A stretch of 64,000 bases of DNA from NCBI GenBank assembly GCA_033964015.1, contig CM066913.1:8116953-8180952 (forward strand). The letters run 5' to 3'. Shown one piece after another: positions 1-11,169 of this stretch. The notes beneath the pieces are model-generated. The model saw only the letters and a list, made by a program, of their open reading frames with translations. It made no database searches and was not told where the DNA came from. Source of the stretch: Scolanthus callimorphus (Eukaryota > Cnidaria > Anthozoa > Actiniaria > Edwardsiidae). Made by a program: the position numbers and the translations under genes. Position 1 is the first letter of the stretch; each line of letters opens with the position of its first letter.

Positions 1-1484
1 CCATGACAATTGGTCCGGATTGCGTATTAGATTTGCGATTTGGTGGTGCTTTTAAAAACCGTGTAAAAAAGAGAGATTACTCGATGAAAGACGATAAATA
101 GAAACAAACCCGGAAATTTCTTGAATGGATATCTTTTACCTGTCTCCTTCGCGCCTACTTTCCACATAAGGCCTCATCTTTTAAATTATTTGAGCAACGC
201 TATGGCCCGCCATGTTTGGTATCTTTTAGGGGTGACACTGAAAATTTCCGACGATCATCCCCGATCAAAACATAAGGGAGTCCCCCCCTGACAAGACAAA
301 GCCGCTTGTGGATTTTTTCCGGCGAAATTGTTTTGAGTATAAAAAAATGAGATATTTCAAGAAACCCAGAAAGAGAGAGAAAAGTATTGATCATGATTTA
401 TAAAGCATCGCACTCGTTGAGTGAATTTTATCAAACAAGAGTCTCGTAAACTTGGTAAATTCAAAAACAACAATAATATGATTTGTTTCGGAAATCTTAA
501 CCAAACCTGAGAATAACTAAACCATACAATCAGAACTGAAATTGTTAAATTGCTAAATGCGGGTGGTTTAAAACGTGCCTCTTATGGAAGATTTTCTGCA
601 AGAGTCAACTATAGTCAATCGAAGAGTTTGGTCATCTTAATCTTGTTCCATTGTAAACCATAGCATTTTGTATTTGCCAGCTTGCTCAATCAAACTTAAA
701 TCTACAAAAGCTAATTTACTGAGCATGCGTTTTCTAAACAAGTGAAGCTTGGAGACCCTCGAACCGCGAGGGTAACCTTGAAGCCACCCTTAGCCAATAT
801 CCACGCAAACTTCACAACTGACACAACTAAAGGGAATTTCACTCTTTCCTTTATTTTGATAAAGCCATAATATCGAATCCAATTTAAATCAAGACCTCGC
901 CAGCGTTAGTGATTTGCTTAATAATAATAATAATAAGTTATTTTTTATAGCGCTTTTCTCTTACGGATCCAAAGCGCTTTACAATAGTTTTATATATAAA
1001 AAGAACATGTATAGTATCTAAATAGTATAAATGTATAGTTTCTAAATAGTTTTAAAAGATGAAATATATAAGAGTATACAATAAGTGTACCTATTAAAAC
1101 GATAAAAACATATATAAAATATTTAAAAAGCTGCTGGTCGGATACCACATCTAGACGTCCTCAAAAATGTTAAGGCCGCCAGGACGCCTTAGCCGTCTCC
1201 ATTGTTACGGCCAATGTGATTTCTTTTAAAACATCCAGCATTTTGCGGAAGTCTTACGTATTTTTTGCCATACTAGTCCGCAATTCTTTTTGTGATTCAC
1301 GCATTTTACAGTTCATTGGAGGAACAGAGGAACTAAGTGTTTGAAGTCCCTTTAGGTTTGGGAGCCAAATAGCCAAACATGGGCGGATTTAGTCATAGAA
1401 GGGAACAATGTTTCCATACATTACCCCTGTAAAATATTGCTTTGCGTGCACAATCTTTTCTCAGACTTCCTTCGCATGTGGCAT
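1..1484. other. Non-coding flank with (TAA)n and an AGCGCTTT repeat
   Basis: I see no convincing gene in this stretch; its open frames are short and lack family motifs. A (TAA/ATA)n tract near 921-945 is followed by a segment with AGCGCTTT twice, which resembles interspersed repeat tails at about 17,505-17,570 and 31,340-31,480 (each a TAA/ATT microsatellite next to a gcgctttt-type motif). These are probably dispersed short repeats, but I cannot assign a family. Confidence 0.4.
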
Positions 1485-1487
1485 GTT

Positions 1488-2224
1488 AATAGACCTTTTT
1501 CCAAAATGGCCGCCGCAAATTCACATTCTTACACCTATTTTCAAATGGATGCGGAATTTGCTTCAGCGCCACGCCGAGTGTCGCGTTCGACACTCGACAT
1601 CCGCCATAAACTCCTGATTGCCTTTATTTTCTTAAATCCACTTCCTATCAATAGTGAATAGATATGTACGTATTGATTAATTTGTAAAATAGAATTTTGT
1701 CATTTGTAAATGACGATTAGGTACTGTAGGGGTGATGTCGACGTTCTTGCAGTGAACTAGTTTATGTCTACCCTGGGTACCAGAGTCTCCAAGCTTCACT
1801 CCTGTTTATGTCCTGACTATGTCAACAAATCATCTCACAAAAGTCATCACCCCTATACTTTATCGTCATTTGCAAATGTAACAATGTAAAATTCTATTTT
1901 ACAAATTAATAAATACGTTAATAACTATCAACTTTTTATAGGAAGTGGGTATAAGAAAAACATAAAGCAATCAGTCGAATGTGGAACGACACTCGACGTC
2001 ATTCGCTGAAGCAGTAATTCCGCACAATCAAATACTGGCATACCCCCAGTCATACCACAGACATCAGTAAATTTTCAAATTTTTAACTTTCGTTTTCTCG
2101 GAAGATATTGGATATAATGCAGCGAAATTTTGTAGTTTTACTAAAGTAATGATGTGTGCTGGTGTTCATTTTTAACAAAAATCGATGTGCATTTTCGGCG
2201 GCCATTTTGGAAAAAGGTCAATAG
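1488..2224. mobile_element. Non-autonomous TIR DNA transposon (about 735 bp)
   Basis: The two ends are inverted copies: ACCTTTTTCCAAAATGGCCG near 1492-1511 matches in reverse complement near 2200-2219. Inversion continues inward and imperfectly: the segment with ACTCGAC and the CAAATTAAT...AAATGACGAT portion recur inverted around 1850-2000. There is no transposase frame. It reads as a foldback or MITE-like element; superfamily not determined. Confidence 0.6.
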
Positions 2225-2634
2225 TTCTGACGGCGGATCGTTTCCTTAGCTTTGACAGAAATAAGAACAAAGTTTTTTCTGTTATCAAGAAGAACGAAAG
2301 AGACTATGATCAAGAGTCTGTCTGACAGATGATACCTAAACCCCGAGTTAGGATTTCGAGTTGGATTTCGAGTTGGATTTTCGAGTTGCATTTCGAGTTG
2401 CATTTCAGTTCGAGTTGGATTTGGATTTTTTGTAAAGAAAATCCATTCGTGTAAGCAACAACAATTACGTCACGTCACATAGGTAATTAATTTTTTGTCC
2501 GATTTCGATCTGGTTTGATCCCCAGATTTTTGAGTGAGTACGATCCGGTTCAATCTCGGGCTCGAACCAGATCGGACGATCCGAGGTTCGATTCGGTTCG
2601 ATCTCCGAATGTTCGAGACGACACGCCGGGCAAA

Positions 2635-3060
2635 TAATCGTTCGGTTTCCCTCGACAAACTGATTTAGGTTTTGAGCCAATACTCCCTTTTGAGCACCGA
2701 ACACATAAATCTTTTCCCCAACTATATACTAATATTCTGAGCTCTCACCGCGAGTAGAAATCTCTCTCGGATTTTCTTGGTTTATTTGGCAAACATTTTG
2801 ATTTGAGAGTGCAGAAACGTTTTCTTGTCAAATATCTACTGTATATTTAGCTCTCACGAGTAGAAATCTCACTCGGATTTTCTTGGTTTATTTTGCCTTT
2901 ATTTAGCAAACATTTGATCTGAGAGTGCGCAGAAACGTTTTCTAGTCAAACTGCCTTCCGACATCTTCTGTATAATTAGCCAGATAGTTTTACAGCCAAC
3001 ATTTTAGAGCGAGTTCAAAAATATTTTCTCAAGCCATACGTGGCTTCTGAGTTATATCAG
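2635..3060 (+). repeat. R600 dispersed repeat, partial diverged copy
   Basis: This carries the landmarks of the ~0.6-kb repeat seen intact at 6.49-7.16 kb: a TTCGGTTTCC segment, CTCTCACGAGTAGAAATCTC (present twice here), GATTTTCTTGGTTTATTT, and the ending TTTTCTCAAGCCATACGTGG followed by gagttatatc. The copy stops where the retrotransposon segment begins and appears to resume after it at about 5,369 with attcttattaaaaactct, so the retroelement probably landed inside this repeat. Confidence 0.6.
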
Positions 3061-3426
3061 AACTCCCTGGTTCTATACTACCGAAACAGGTAGAGCGTTT
3101 ATTCGGATCAAGAAAAAGCACTACTGTCTCCAAACAAAAACATTCACGATATGGTTTGAATTCCTTTACTGAGGTCAGCGATGCGTGCAACTCAAATATT
3201 ATTTTAATTTGGAAAATTTTCAAACTAAAAACACAAGAACAGCCATCTGCTCGTGTTTTCTACTAATTTTATGAGGTAAGAAATACAAATCAGTGTGTAA
3301 GTATTTCCTCAATTTTTAACGCTTTTCTTTGGCAGCGCGCGCGACAACGCATGATTGATTTCGTGCGAAGGAATGCATCGCCAACGTGTTTGTCTGGAGA
3401 CGAGCGTTTTTTGTCGAGCCCGATAA

Positions 3427-5301
3427 ACATCCAACCGTCTGCACAAGGAAAAAGACCCTAGGTACAAAAAAATAAAGCACTTAGTGCAGAGACGAATAAG
3501 AACTGCCTACTGGAAATATGTTGAGGATGCTGTTTCTCCTAGTGAGGAAGAGACCTACAGCACAAGCAAGCGTTTCTGGTCGCTGTTCAAGCATGCAAAG
3601 TCGGATCCCACAGGCATACCTGCTTTGAAGAACCAGGGTCTTCTAGTCACCGATGCGACTGGTAAAGCATCCCTCCTGAACTCAACATTTTACTCTGCAT
3701 TCTCAGACAACGCCGCTAGTGCTTCACTACCTTACGACACATGCAGTCCCTACCCTAGCATGCCAGATATAAGCATATCCATCGAGGGCGTCGCCAAACT
3801 CCTCAAAAACCTAAAACCCCATAAAGCTGCACGCCCCGACAAGATAAAACCAATGATTCTCAAAGAGCTGGCACTTGAAGTTGCACCCATCCTCCAGGTG
3901 ATCTTTACTAAATCGCTTAGGTCACACCAGGTCCCGGATGACTGGAAAACTGCGATCATCACTCCAGTCTACAAGTCAGGTGATAAGGACTGTGCTGCTA
4001 ACTACCGCCCGATCTCACTCACTTGTGTTTGTAGCAAATTACTAGAGCACATCATTACTAGTAACCTAATGGCGCACCTTGAACGTCACAATATCTTGTA
4101 CAAGCTACAGCACGGATTCAGGTCCTTAAGGTCATGTGAGACACAGCTATTAGAATTGGTCTCCAGTCTGCTGCACTCTAACCTTGAAGCTCGCAAGCAA
4201 ACCGACCTGATCGTCCTCGATTTCTCCAAAGCCTTCGACAAAGTGTCACATGTAAAACTTGTGTCCAAGCTTGCTTACTATGGAGTAAGAGGTCAAAACT
4301 TGCTCTGGATTGAGGACTTTCTCAAGAACAGGAAACAGTGTGTTGTGATTGATGGAATCCAATCATCTTTCCTACCCGTCAAGTCAGGTGTACCGCAGGG
4401 TTCTGCCATTGGCCAAGCTCTGTTTCTCATCTACATTAACGACCTCCCTGAGCACATCAGGTCTACCATCCATCTGTTTGCTGACGACACTGCGATGCTC
4501 CTCGCTATTGACTCCCAGGATGACTGCAACCAGCTACAAGCCGATTTGCGACGCTTGGAGGCCTGGGAAAATAACTGGCTCATGTCCTTTAACCCAACAA
4601 AATGCGAAGTCTTGCGTGTGAGCCGTAAAAGGATGCTGGTCATGTACGACTACACCCTGCACGGTGTTGTCCTGAGATCAGTCAACACCTCTAAATACCT
4701 TGGCGTCCATTTGTCAAGTGATTTAAAATGGAACCACCACATCGCAAAAACAACGGCAAAGGGCAACAGTACGCTTGGGTTCCTAAAAAGAAACCTTAAA
4801 GTGAGATCAGCTGTTCTTAAGGAAAAGGCATACCTAGCTATCTTAAGACCTAAGCTAGAGTACTGCGCATCCATTTGGGATCCTAGGAAAGGAGTCGAGA
4901 GCAACGGTGCGCACCGCATAGAGATGGTGCAGCGAAGGGCCGCCCGCTGGGTACTGACCCGGTACCACCGCCTAGACAGCGTGTCATCCATGCTGCAGGA
5001 GCTGGGGTGGAAATCGCTAGAGCAGAGAAGGGCCGACAGTCGGTTGACACTGTTTATGGCCATCGTTTATGGCCTTGTGGCTGTCGACCCTGGTGACCTG
5101 TTAAGGAAACCACTACGCCAAACAAGAAATACTAAGATACACTCATTTTTGCCCATCTCATGTAAATCCGAAGCTTTCCGTCTCTCATTCTACCCAAGAA
5201 CAATCAGTGACTGGAACTTACTCCCTGAAACCTTGTTCAAGAAAGCCGCTGGTGACCCCAAGGTCTTTAGGAGCCAGCTTCCAGCTAGTCCATCTTACTA
5301 G
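3427..5301 (+). CDS. Reverse transcriptase of a 5'-truncated CR1/L2-like non-LTR retrotransposon
   Basis: The protein is an RNA-directed DNA polymerase of a LINE, which would copy element RNA at a nicked target. The frame is open from about 3,427 with no ATG upstream; the first in-frame GTG at 3,484 gives 605 codons. RT landmarks in order are NYRPISL in the fingers, QHGFR, the motif A-type LDFSKAFD, the motif B-type SGVPQGSAIG, the catalytic FADD, and a thumb/C-terminal region with RAARWVLTRY. The apurinic endonuclease expected upstream in CR1/L2/Jockey elements is missing, so this is a 5'-truncated copy, yet its RT frame is undisrupted, suggesting a fairly recent insertion. A short 3' tail ending AATAATAATAAAAATA follows the stop, and R600 sequence resumes directly after it. 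Clade assignment beyond the CR1/L2 group is tentative. Confidence 0.85.
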   Translation, partial: TSNRLHKEKDPRYKKIKHLVQRRIRTAYWKYVEDAVSPSEEETYSTSKRFWSLFKHAKSDPTGIPALKNQGLLVTDATGKASLLNSTFYSAFSDNAASASLPYDTCSPYPSMPDISISIEGVAKLLKNLKPHKAARPDKIKPMILKELALEVAPILQVIFTKSLRSHQVPDDWKTAIITPVYKSGDKDCAANYRPISLTCVCSKLLEHIITSNLMAHLERHNILYKLQHGFRSLRSCETQLLELVSSLLHSNLEARKQTDLIVLDFSKAFDKVSHVKLVSKLAYYGVRGQNLLWIEDFLKNRKQCVVIDGIQSSFLPVKSGVPQGSAIGQALFLIYINDLPEHIRSTIHLFADDTAMLLAIDSQDDCNQLQADLRRLEAWENNWLMSFNPTKCEVLRVSRKRMLVMYDYTLHGVVLRSVNTSKYLGVHLSSDLKWNHHIAKTTAKGNSTLGFLKRNLKVRSAVLKEKAYLAILRPKLEYCASIWDPRKGVESNGAHRIEMVQRRAARWVLTRYHRLDSVSSMLQELGWKSLEQRRADSRLTLFMAIVYGLVAVDPGDLLRKPLRQTRNTKIHSFLPISCKSEAFRLSFYPRTISDWNLLPETLFKKAAGDPKVFRSQLPASPSY

Positions 5302-5368
5302 CTCCTGACCCCCTACATTTAATCCTCTTATGAGGGGTTTGTAGTATGTGAAATAATAATAAAAATAT

Positions 5369-7160
5369 ATTCTTATTAAAAACTCTAACCCTAGCCTAAC
5401 ATGCAGCCCTAACCGAACCCTAAATATTCGCTGAGATCACTTAGTCACGTGCAGGTTTTAGTCAGGTTAGTGACAAAACTTTACGAAGACAAAACTTCCG
5501 AGTTTTAAATAAACATGAATATTCGCTGAGAAGCTAGAACAGCGAAAGTATTTGAGATGATCGTAGTTTGTCAGCCAATATTACTTTTTAGTGATTTGGC
5601 GAGCACAAAGAATCGTTCGGTTTCCGTCGACAAACTGATTAGGGTTTTGCGGAGTCAATACATACATTTTGAGTTCCCTGCTAGAAGAGGCCTGTTTTCT
5701 CTGCATTTCGCTGCAGAGAAAAGAGGCCGGCTAGCAGGGAATATTTTGAGCTGCATCGAGGACAAAAATCTTTTCTCCAACTGCTTATTTTAGTTCGTAA
5801 ATATTTTGAGCTCTCACGAGTAGAAATCTCTCTCTCGGATTTCTTGGTTTATTTACTCAAATATTTTGATTTGAGGCCCCGATTACACGGAGCGGGCTGG
5901 CCCTGATGGACGGGCTGAGTTTTTCTACCGAGATCTTGGCTGTCTGCAGAAACTCTGTAAAAAATGGACTCGCGATTACATGGGAAATTTTCAGCCCGGT
6001 TTGCCGAGATCTCGGTAGTCACCCTCCGGGATCCCGCGGCAAAGCGTGCTGAAAAATTCTCATGTAATCGCTCAACCGGGCTGGCCCGGTCTCGCTTTGA
6101 TCCAGAGCACCTATATGCCATGAAGTTGGAAGAGAATACGCTACATCGCAAGTTGTCGTAGTAGAGAGCAATAAGTGCCTTGCGAATGTTTCGCGCGTCC
6201 GCCATTTTGTAACTATCACCAACGAACCACGATTCACCATAGCGGGCCAGCTCGGCTCATATAATACAGGGCTGAGATTGTGTTTTCAGCCCGCCCATCC
6301 GAGCCAGCCCGCTCCATGTAATCTGGGCCTGAGAGTGCACAAACGTTTTCTAGATAGTTTTACAGCCAACATTTTAGAGCGAGTTCAAAAATATTTTCTC
6401 AAGCCATACATGGCTTCCGAGTTATATCTGAAATCTATTCTCATTAAAAACTCTAACCCTAAGCCTAACAATGTAGCCCTAACCGAACCCTAAATATTCG
6501 CTGAGATTCTCGTCACGCGTGCAGGTCAGCGACAAAACGTTACAAAGACAAAACTTCCGAGTTTTAAATAAACATGAATATTCGCTGAGAAGCTAGAACA
6601 GCGAAAGTATTTAATGAGATGATCGTAGTTTGTCAGCCAACATTACTTTTTAGTGATTTGGCGAGCACAAATAATCGTCAAACTGATTAGGGTTTTGCGG
6701 AGTCAATACATTTTGAGTTCCCTGCTAGAAGAGGCCTGTTTTCTCTGCATTTCGCTGCAGAGAAAAGAGGCCGGCTAGAAGGGAATATTTTGAGCTGCAT
6801 CGAGGACAAAAATCTTTTCTCCAACTGCTTATTTTAGTCCGTAAATATTTTGAGCTCTCACGAGTAGAAATCTCTGTAGGATTTTTTGGTTTATTTACTC
6901 AAATATTTTGATTTGAGAGTGCACAAACGTTTTCTAGATAGTTTTACAGCCAACATTTTAGAGCGAGTTCAAAAATATTTTCTCAAGCCATACATGGCTT
7001 CCGAGTTATATCTGAAATCTATTCTCATTAAAAACTCTAACCCTAAGCCTAACAATGTAGCCCTAACCGAACCCTAAATATTCGCTGAGATTCTCAGTCA
7101 CACGTGCAGGTCAGCGACAAAACGTTACAAAGACAAAACTTCCGAGTTTTAAATAAACAT
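5369..7160 (+). repeat. R600 repeat, about two tandem copies
   Basis: The unit begins near ACTCTAACCCTA and CCGAACCCTAAATATTCGCT, then contains GTGACAAAACTTTACGAAGA, GAGCACAAAGAATCG, a hairpin (GCTAGAAGAGGCC / GAAAAGAGGCCGGCTAG), CTCTCACGAGTAGAAATCTC and TTCTCAAGCCATACATGGCT. The first copy is interrupted at 5,876-6,329 by a TIR element; the second (about 6,490-7,070) is uninterrupted. The start of a third runs to about 7,160, where another TIR element cuts in. No conserved long frame is present, so I treat it as a non-coding dispersed or tandem repeat. The CTAACCCTAA parts are telomere-like. Confidence 0.75.
5876..6329. mobile_element. TIR element inserted in R600
   Basis: The ends are inverted repeats: GATTACACGGAGCGGGCTGG at the left and the reverse complement of GATTACATGGAGCGGGCTGG at the right. 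TGAG lies on both sides, and the undisturbed R600 copy at about 6,915 has a single TGAG, so this is a clean insertion with a 3-4 bp target duplication. The GGCCC termini and 3-bp-type duplication would fit a PIF/Harbinger-like MITE, but that assignment is inference. Confidence 0.7.
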
Positions 7161-7350
7161 GATTATTATTCAGCACATCGATGCACTGCCCAAATATGGT
7201 CATTGGAACGCCAATAGCTGTCTTCTGTACATGACAGCTATCCTGCGATATCCGTCTCTGAGGAAAATGTGATGTTTTGAGCTCGTAAATAATACACAAA
7301 AGTCACTTTTTTCGGGTTTTTTTGTGCTATCGATGTGCTGAATAATAAAA
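7160..7350. mobile_element. Short TIR element (MITE-like)
   Basis: ATTATTCAGCACATCGATG near 7,165-7,183 is matched in inverted form by CATCGATGTGCTGAATAAT-like sequence near 7,328-7,347 (one gap). It interrupts an R600 copy just after taaacatgat. There is no coding capacity. Confidence 0.6.
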
Positions 7351-8865
7351 CCATTATCCTGCTCCATATCAAGATTTTGCCCCACAAATGTTGCTCATAA
7401 GGCCGTGTCCCATATAAGGAAGTTACTTTCCTTATTTGGGAGATACGCGTGCTGCTTGCCTACCCTCGAGGTCAAAATCTCTAAACGAGCTCAAGTGGCA
7501 AACGTCTTCTATCCGTGATATTTTTCATCAAAAACACACCAAAAACATTGTGAATCGTAGTTGTAGTTTTCTTAAAAGGGCAATTCTAGGCTTAAATGGC
7601 GCTAAAAGTATCAAACCGATTTCTTTCTATGGAAATTCATGAAATTTGCGTGTAGGATCGGAGACGAAAATAATATCCCCTTGAGATGTAAAAGATAAAA
7701 CAACCGCCTACATCGTAACGGCATCCTGAGAGTTCAAAATTCTTCATCTGCATATTTCTGCCTTTTACCACAGTTTCTCGATGTTGTAATATAATTTTTG
7801 TACTAACCATACCGTTATAAGATTAAATAAAGCAGTTCTTTTCAGTTTTGAGGGCAAAAAAGGGAAAATTACGGCAGTTATTTCGGCGGGACACTAACAA
7901 ACACACACTTGACCTACAAGTCACGTTATCTGTAGTTCCTAGACTCCCGGAATTCTGTTCGAGCGTTTGAAATGAGCAACGAAAGCTTGATATGGATTTT
8001 GCAGAATATCGTCTGATTTTAGCCAACTCGGGACTTCGTCCCTCGTCGGCTAAGTATCAGACGATATTCTGCGCAATCTCGCAGGATAATGGTTAAATAT
8101 TCGCTGAGAAGCTAGAACAGCGAAAGTATTTAATGAGATGATCGTAGTTTGTCAGCCAACATTACTTTTTAGTGATTTGGCGAGCACAAAGAATCTTTCG
8201 GTTTCCGTCGACAAACTTATTTCTGTTTTAATTATAACTAGCTGATGCCCGTGAAAAATTCACGGAGTGTAAAAGGGGAAATTTACTAAAAGTGTTCTCT
8301 GTTTAAAAAGAAACGGGGAAAAAAATCACAATGGCGATATGGATGTGGGGAGGGGTTCATGATTTCCCCCTTCCATAAACTGCTGGATTTACATTACCTC
8401 CCATCAGCATGAGTACCCCGTCCCACCATGCCGAAATAAATGAAGTGAGCCCAAAAGGAAATTTTTTTTTCGCACTGGTCTCCCTGCTTGGTTTGACAAA
8501 ATCACGCGTGTGTCAGTCTCTCAAATCGGTCAAAGAACCCTGAAAATCGAAAGCGCAATTTGACTTCGGAACTGTTTGTATGTTTATCATATCTCAGCGA
8601 GGGGAGAGAAGAAACAGGTCAAGTAAAAATGGTCTAAGGACTAATAATTTTTTTTAGTTTATATTATTTATATTTTTTCGACTTTATCCCTGGCTTAAAA
8701 ATAGCCCAAAGTGAATCTTTTCCAACAAAAACATACCCACTGGAGGGATTTCCTCTTTCTCTTCGGGATTGTGTCCTTCGTTTTGCGATAGGGCCGTCAA
8801 TATTTATACTTAGAGAATATTATTCATGACTTTCACGGACTTTGTTTTGTAAATGTGTCATTTCG
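7351..8865. other. Non-coding interval with a palindrome and an R600 fragment
   Basis: No gene is supported. A palindrome at about 8,020-8,086 pairs CAGAATATCGTCTGA with TCAGACGATATTCTG around a centre with ACTTCGTCCCTCGTCGG. An R600 5' fragment covers about 8,090-8,225. A segment at about 8,700-8,775 (GTGAATCTTTTCCAACAAAA onward) recurs as a diverged direct repeat at about 9,462-9,530. Confidence 0.5.
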
Positions 8866-9188
8866 AGGCTAGTTTTAGACGTCGAACGTAATTCTGTCGC
8901 ACTAATTTGACTGGGTTTATTAGCCAGTGAAAACAAGTTATTTCGATATGAGTGATTTTATGAGGTTAATATAATCTGTCTGGCTAATGGAGAAGATCTC
9001 AGCCCTGATTTTAGGAGCGCTGGAAGGATTCAAAATTCTAATTTAGCACGGCAGTAGCGCGGCGTTGGCACGGCAGATAGTGCCGTTCCTAATGCAAATG
9101 AGCTCAAGACAATAGCTCTAACTAACTAAACAATGGGAAATTGACATTTAGTGCGACAAGAATTAAGTTCGACGTCTAAAACTGGCCT
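8866..9188. mobile_element. Non-autonomous TIR transposon (about 323 bp)
   Basis: The left end AGGCTAGTTTTAGACGTCGA matches the reverse complement of the right end, which reads AGGCCAGTTTTAGACGTCGA. The identity continues through the motif GTCGCACTAA / TTAGTGCGAC. There is no open frame of note. Superfamily undetermined. Confidence 0.65.
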
Positions 9189-9594
9189 TAGCGCGTGCTC
9201 CGAGGGAAGCAATGTAGTGTGTACGTTTGTTGAAACTTGAATGAAAATTTTTCTCAGCTCAAATCTTTCAAGTTAGAATTATCCCTGCACATTCCTGTAT
9301 GTAATCTGTAAGAGAACCATTTAGGTTTGAATGTCAATGGTGCTTTCGGCTGCGCGAACCGAGTTCTTTTTTAGTTTCTGTGGGAGAATTCAACATGGCG
9401 GCGATGGCGGCTTTGTCCCTCGCTTAAGAAATCGCTTGAAATTAGAACTTAGCCCGAGGTGAATCTTTTCCAACAAAAACACGCCCATGGTCCAGATTTC
9501 CACCTTCCCTTCGGGTTTGCGAACTTCTTTTGGCGGCACAGCTTCAGGGCTGAGCGGAGCGGGTGTCGACACGATTTTCCTTACGGTATTAATA

Positions 9595-9860
9595 TTTAGT
9601 CAAATCACACTAGTGGTCTATTATCAATGCTGCGTTCTGATTGGTTGAGCTACTAGTAGGCTATAAGTTATAGCCTACTAGTAGCGAAAAGTGTCGGATT
9701 TGAAAGCCAGAAAATGGCAAATGACCAGAACAAAAACACTTTTGGCGATACAAATTGACCTACTAGTGTGATTTGACTAAAACAATTATTCCTCTCGCCC
9801 TCATGGCCTCGGAGTCAATAGCCCATTCGGCCTTTGGCCTCATGGGCTATTGACTCAGAT

Positions 9861-9892
<32 letters not shown>

Positions 9893-9893
9893 G
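9595..9893 (+). mobile_element. Two-palindrome MITE, copy A
   Basis: The first part starts TTTAGTCAAATCACACTAGT and ends with the inverted ACTAGTGTGATTTGACTAAA at about 9,762-9,781. The second part is a palindrome running from AACAATTATTCCTC to GAGGAATAATTGTT with a CATTCGGCCTTTGGCCTCAT centre. A close copy lies inverted at 48,157-48,457, and related elements lie at 48,791-49,090 and 58,657-58,890. Confidence 0.7.
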
Positions 9894-9894
9894 A

Positions 9895-10480
9895 TTACTA
9901 ACCGAACCCTAAATATTCGCTGAGATCACTTAGTCACGTGCAGGTTTAGTCAGGTTAGTGACAAAACTTTACGAAGACAAAACTTCCGAGTTTTAAATAA
10001 ACATGAATATTCGCTGAGAAGCTAGAACAGCGAAAGTATTTGAGATGATCGTAGTTTGTCAGCCAATATTACTTTTAGTGATTTGGCGAGCACAAAGAAT
10101 CGTTCGGTTTCCGTCGACAAACTGATTAGGGTTTTGCGGAGTCAATACATTTTGAGTTCCCTGCTAGCAGAGACCTCTTTTCTCTGCATTTCACTGCAGA
10201 GAAAAGTCAGGCCTGCTAGAAGGGAATATTTTGAGCTGCATCGAGGGCAAAAATCTTTTCTTCAACTGCTTATTTTAGTCCGTAAATATTTTGACTTCTC
10301 ACGAGTAGAAATCTAATTCGGATTTTCTTGGTTTATTTAGCAAACATTTTGATTTGAGAGTGCACAAACGTTTTCTAGATAGTTTTACAGCCAACATTTT
10401 AGAGCGAGTTCAAAAATATTTTCTCAAGCCATACATGGCTTCCGAGTTATAATCTATTCTCATTAAAAACTCTAACCTTA
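9895..10480 (+). repeat. R600 repeat, nearly full copy
   Basis: The same ordered landmarks as the 5.4-7.1 kb copies are present: CCGAACCCTAAATATTCGCT, the GAGCACAAAGAATCG segment, the GCTAGCAGAG hairpin, CTCACGAGTAGAAATCTAAT and TTCTCAAGCCATACATGGCT. It directly follows the 3' end of the two-palindrome MITE. Confidence 0.7.
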
Positions 10481-10734
10481 GCTTAGGGAGAGTTCCCACG
10501 AAGTTTAATGAGAATACATATTACTCACTTGGCTAAAGAAACCTCGGAAGTCTTGGTTTGAGTAAAGATTGAGTACCTCTAAATGTTGCTTGTCAACGAT
10601 CTTGAAAATTGGAAGAAAAATGCGAATTTTAACTTTCAAGTGAAATACTTAACCTAAATACGACCTCAAACTTGGTTCGAAAACACGGAAACTTCACCCT
10701 GGCACCAGGGTACTCACGGGTTTACAGAGACCTT

Positions 10735-10945
10735 AATCAGTTTGTCGAAGGAAACCGGATTCTTAGTGCTCGCCAGATCACTAAAAAGTAATGTTGGCTG
10801 ACAAACTACGATCATCTCAAACACTTTCGCTGTTCTAGCTTCTAAGCGAATATTCATGTTTATTTAAAACTCGGAAGTTTTGTCTTTGAAGTTTTGTCGC
10901 TAACCTGCACGTGACTGAGTGAATCTCAGCGAATATTTAGGGTTC
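10735..10945 (-). repeat. R600 repeat, inverted 5' fragment
   Basis: Read on the minus strand this is the start of R600: TTAGGGTTCGG, AAATATTCGCTGAGATTC, then GAATATTCGCTTAGAAGC, then the TTTTTAGTGATCTGGCGAGC segment. It runs into a TTAGGG-like array at its outer end and faces the copy at 9.9-10.5 kb, so the two form an inverted pair about 250 bp apart. Confidence 0.65.
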
Positions 10946-11107
10946 GGTTAGGGCTACATTGTTAGGGTTAGGGTTAGGGTTAGGTTAGGGTTATTAGGGT
11001 TGGGGTTAGGTTTAGGGTTAGGGCTACATGTTAGGCTTAGGGCTACATTAGGCTTAGGGCTACATGTTAGGCTTAGGGCTACATGTTAGGCTTAGGTTTA
11101 GGGTTAA
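10937..11107 (+). repeat. TTAGGG-like interstitial telomeric repeat
   Basis: Runs of TTAGGG and GTTAGG variants are followed by several copies of a derived ~21-bp unit with GTTAGGCTTAGGGCTACAT. TTAGGG is the telomeric repeat of anthozoans, but the array is short, degenerate and flanked by other repeats, so it is interstitial or subtelomeric-derived and not a chromosome end. Confidence 0.7.
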
Positions 11108-11169
11108 TAACAACAACCCTAGCTTTGCATTGACCGTGTAAGGTTAAAGGTTTATATTTGTATCTGGTT

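Noticed and set aside
3484..5301. A host gene starting at the GTG of 3,484
   Set aside because: The frame is open further upstream and is a LINE reverse transcriptase; the GTG is not a eukaryotic start.
10937..11107. A true chromosome end
   Set aside because: The TTAGGG-like tract is short, degenerate and followed by more than 50 kb of genic sequence on one side and repeats on the other.
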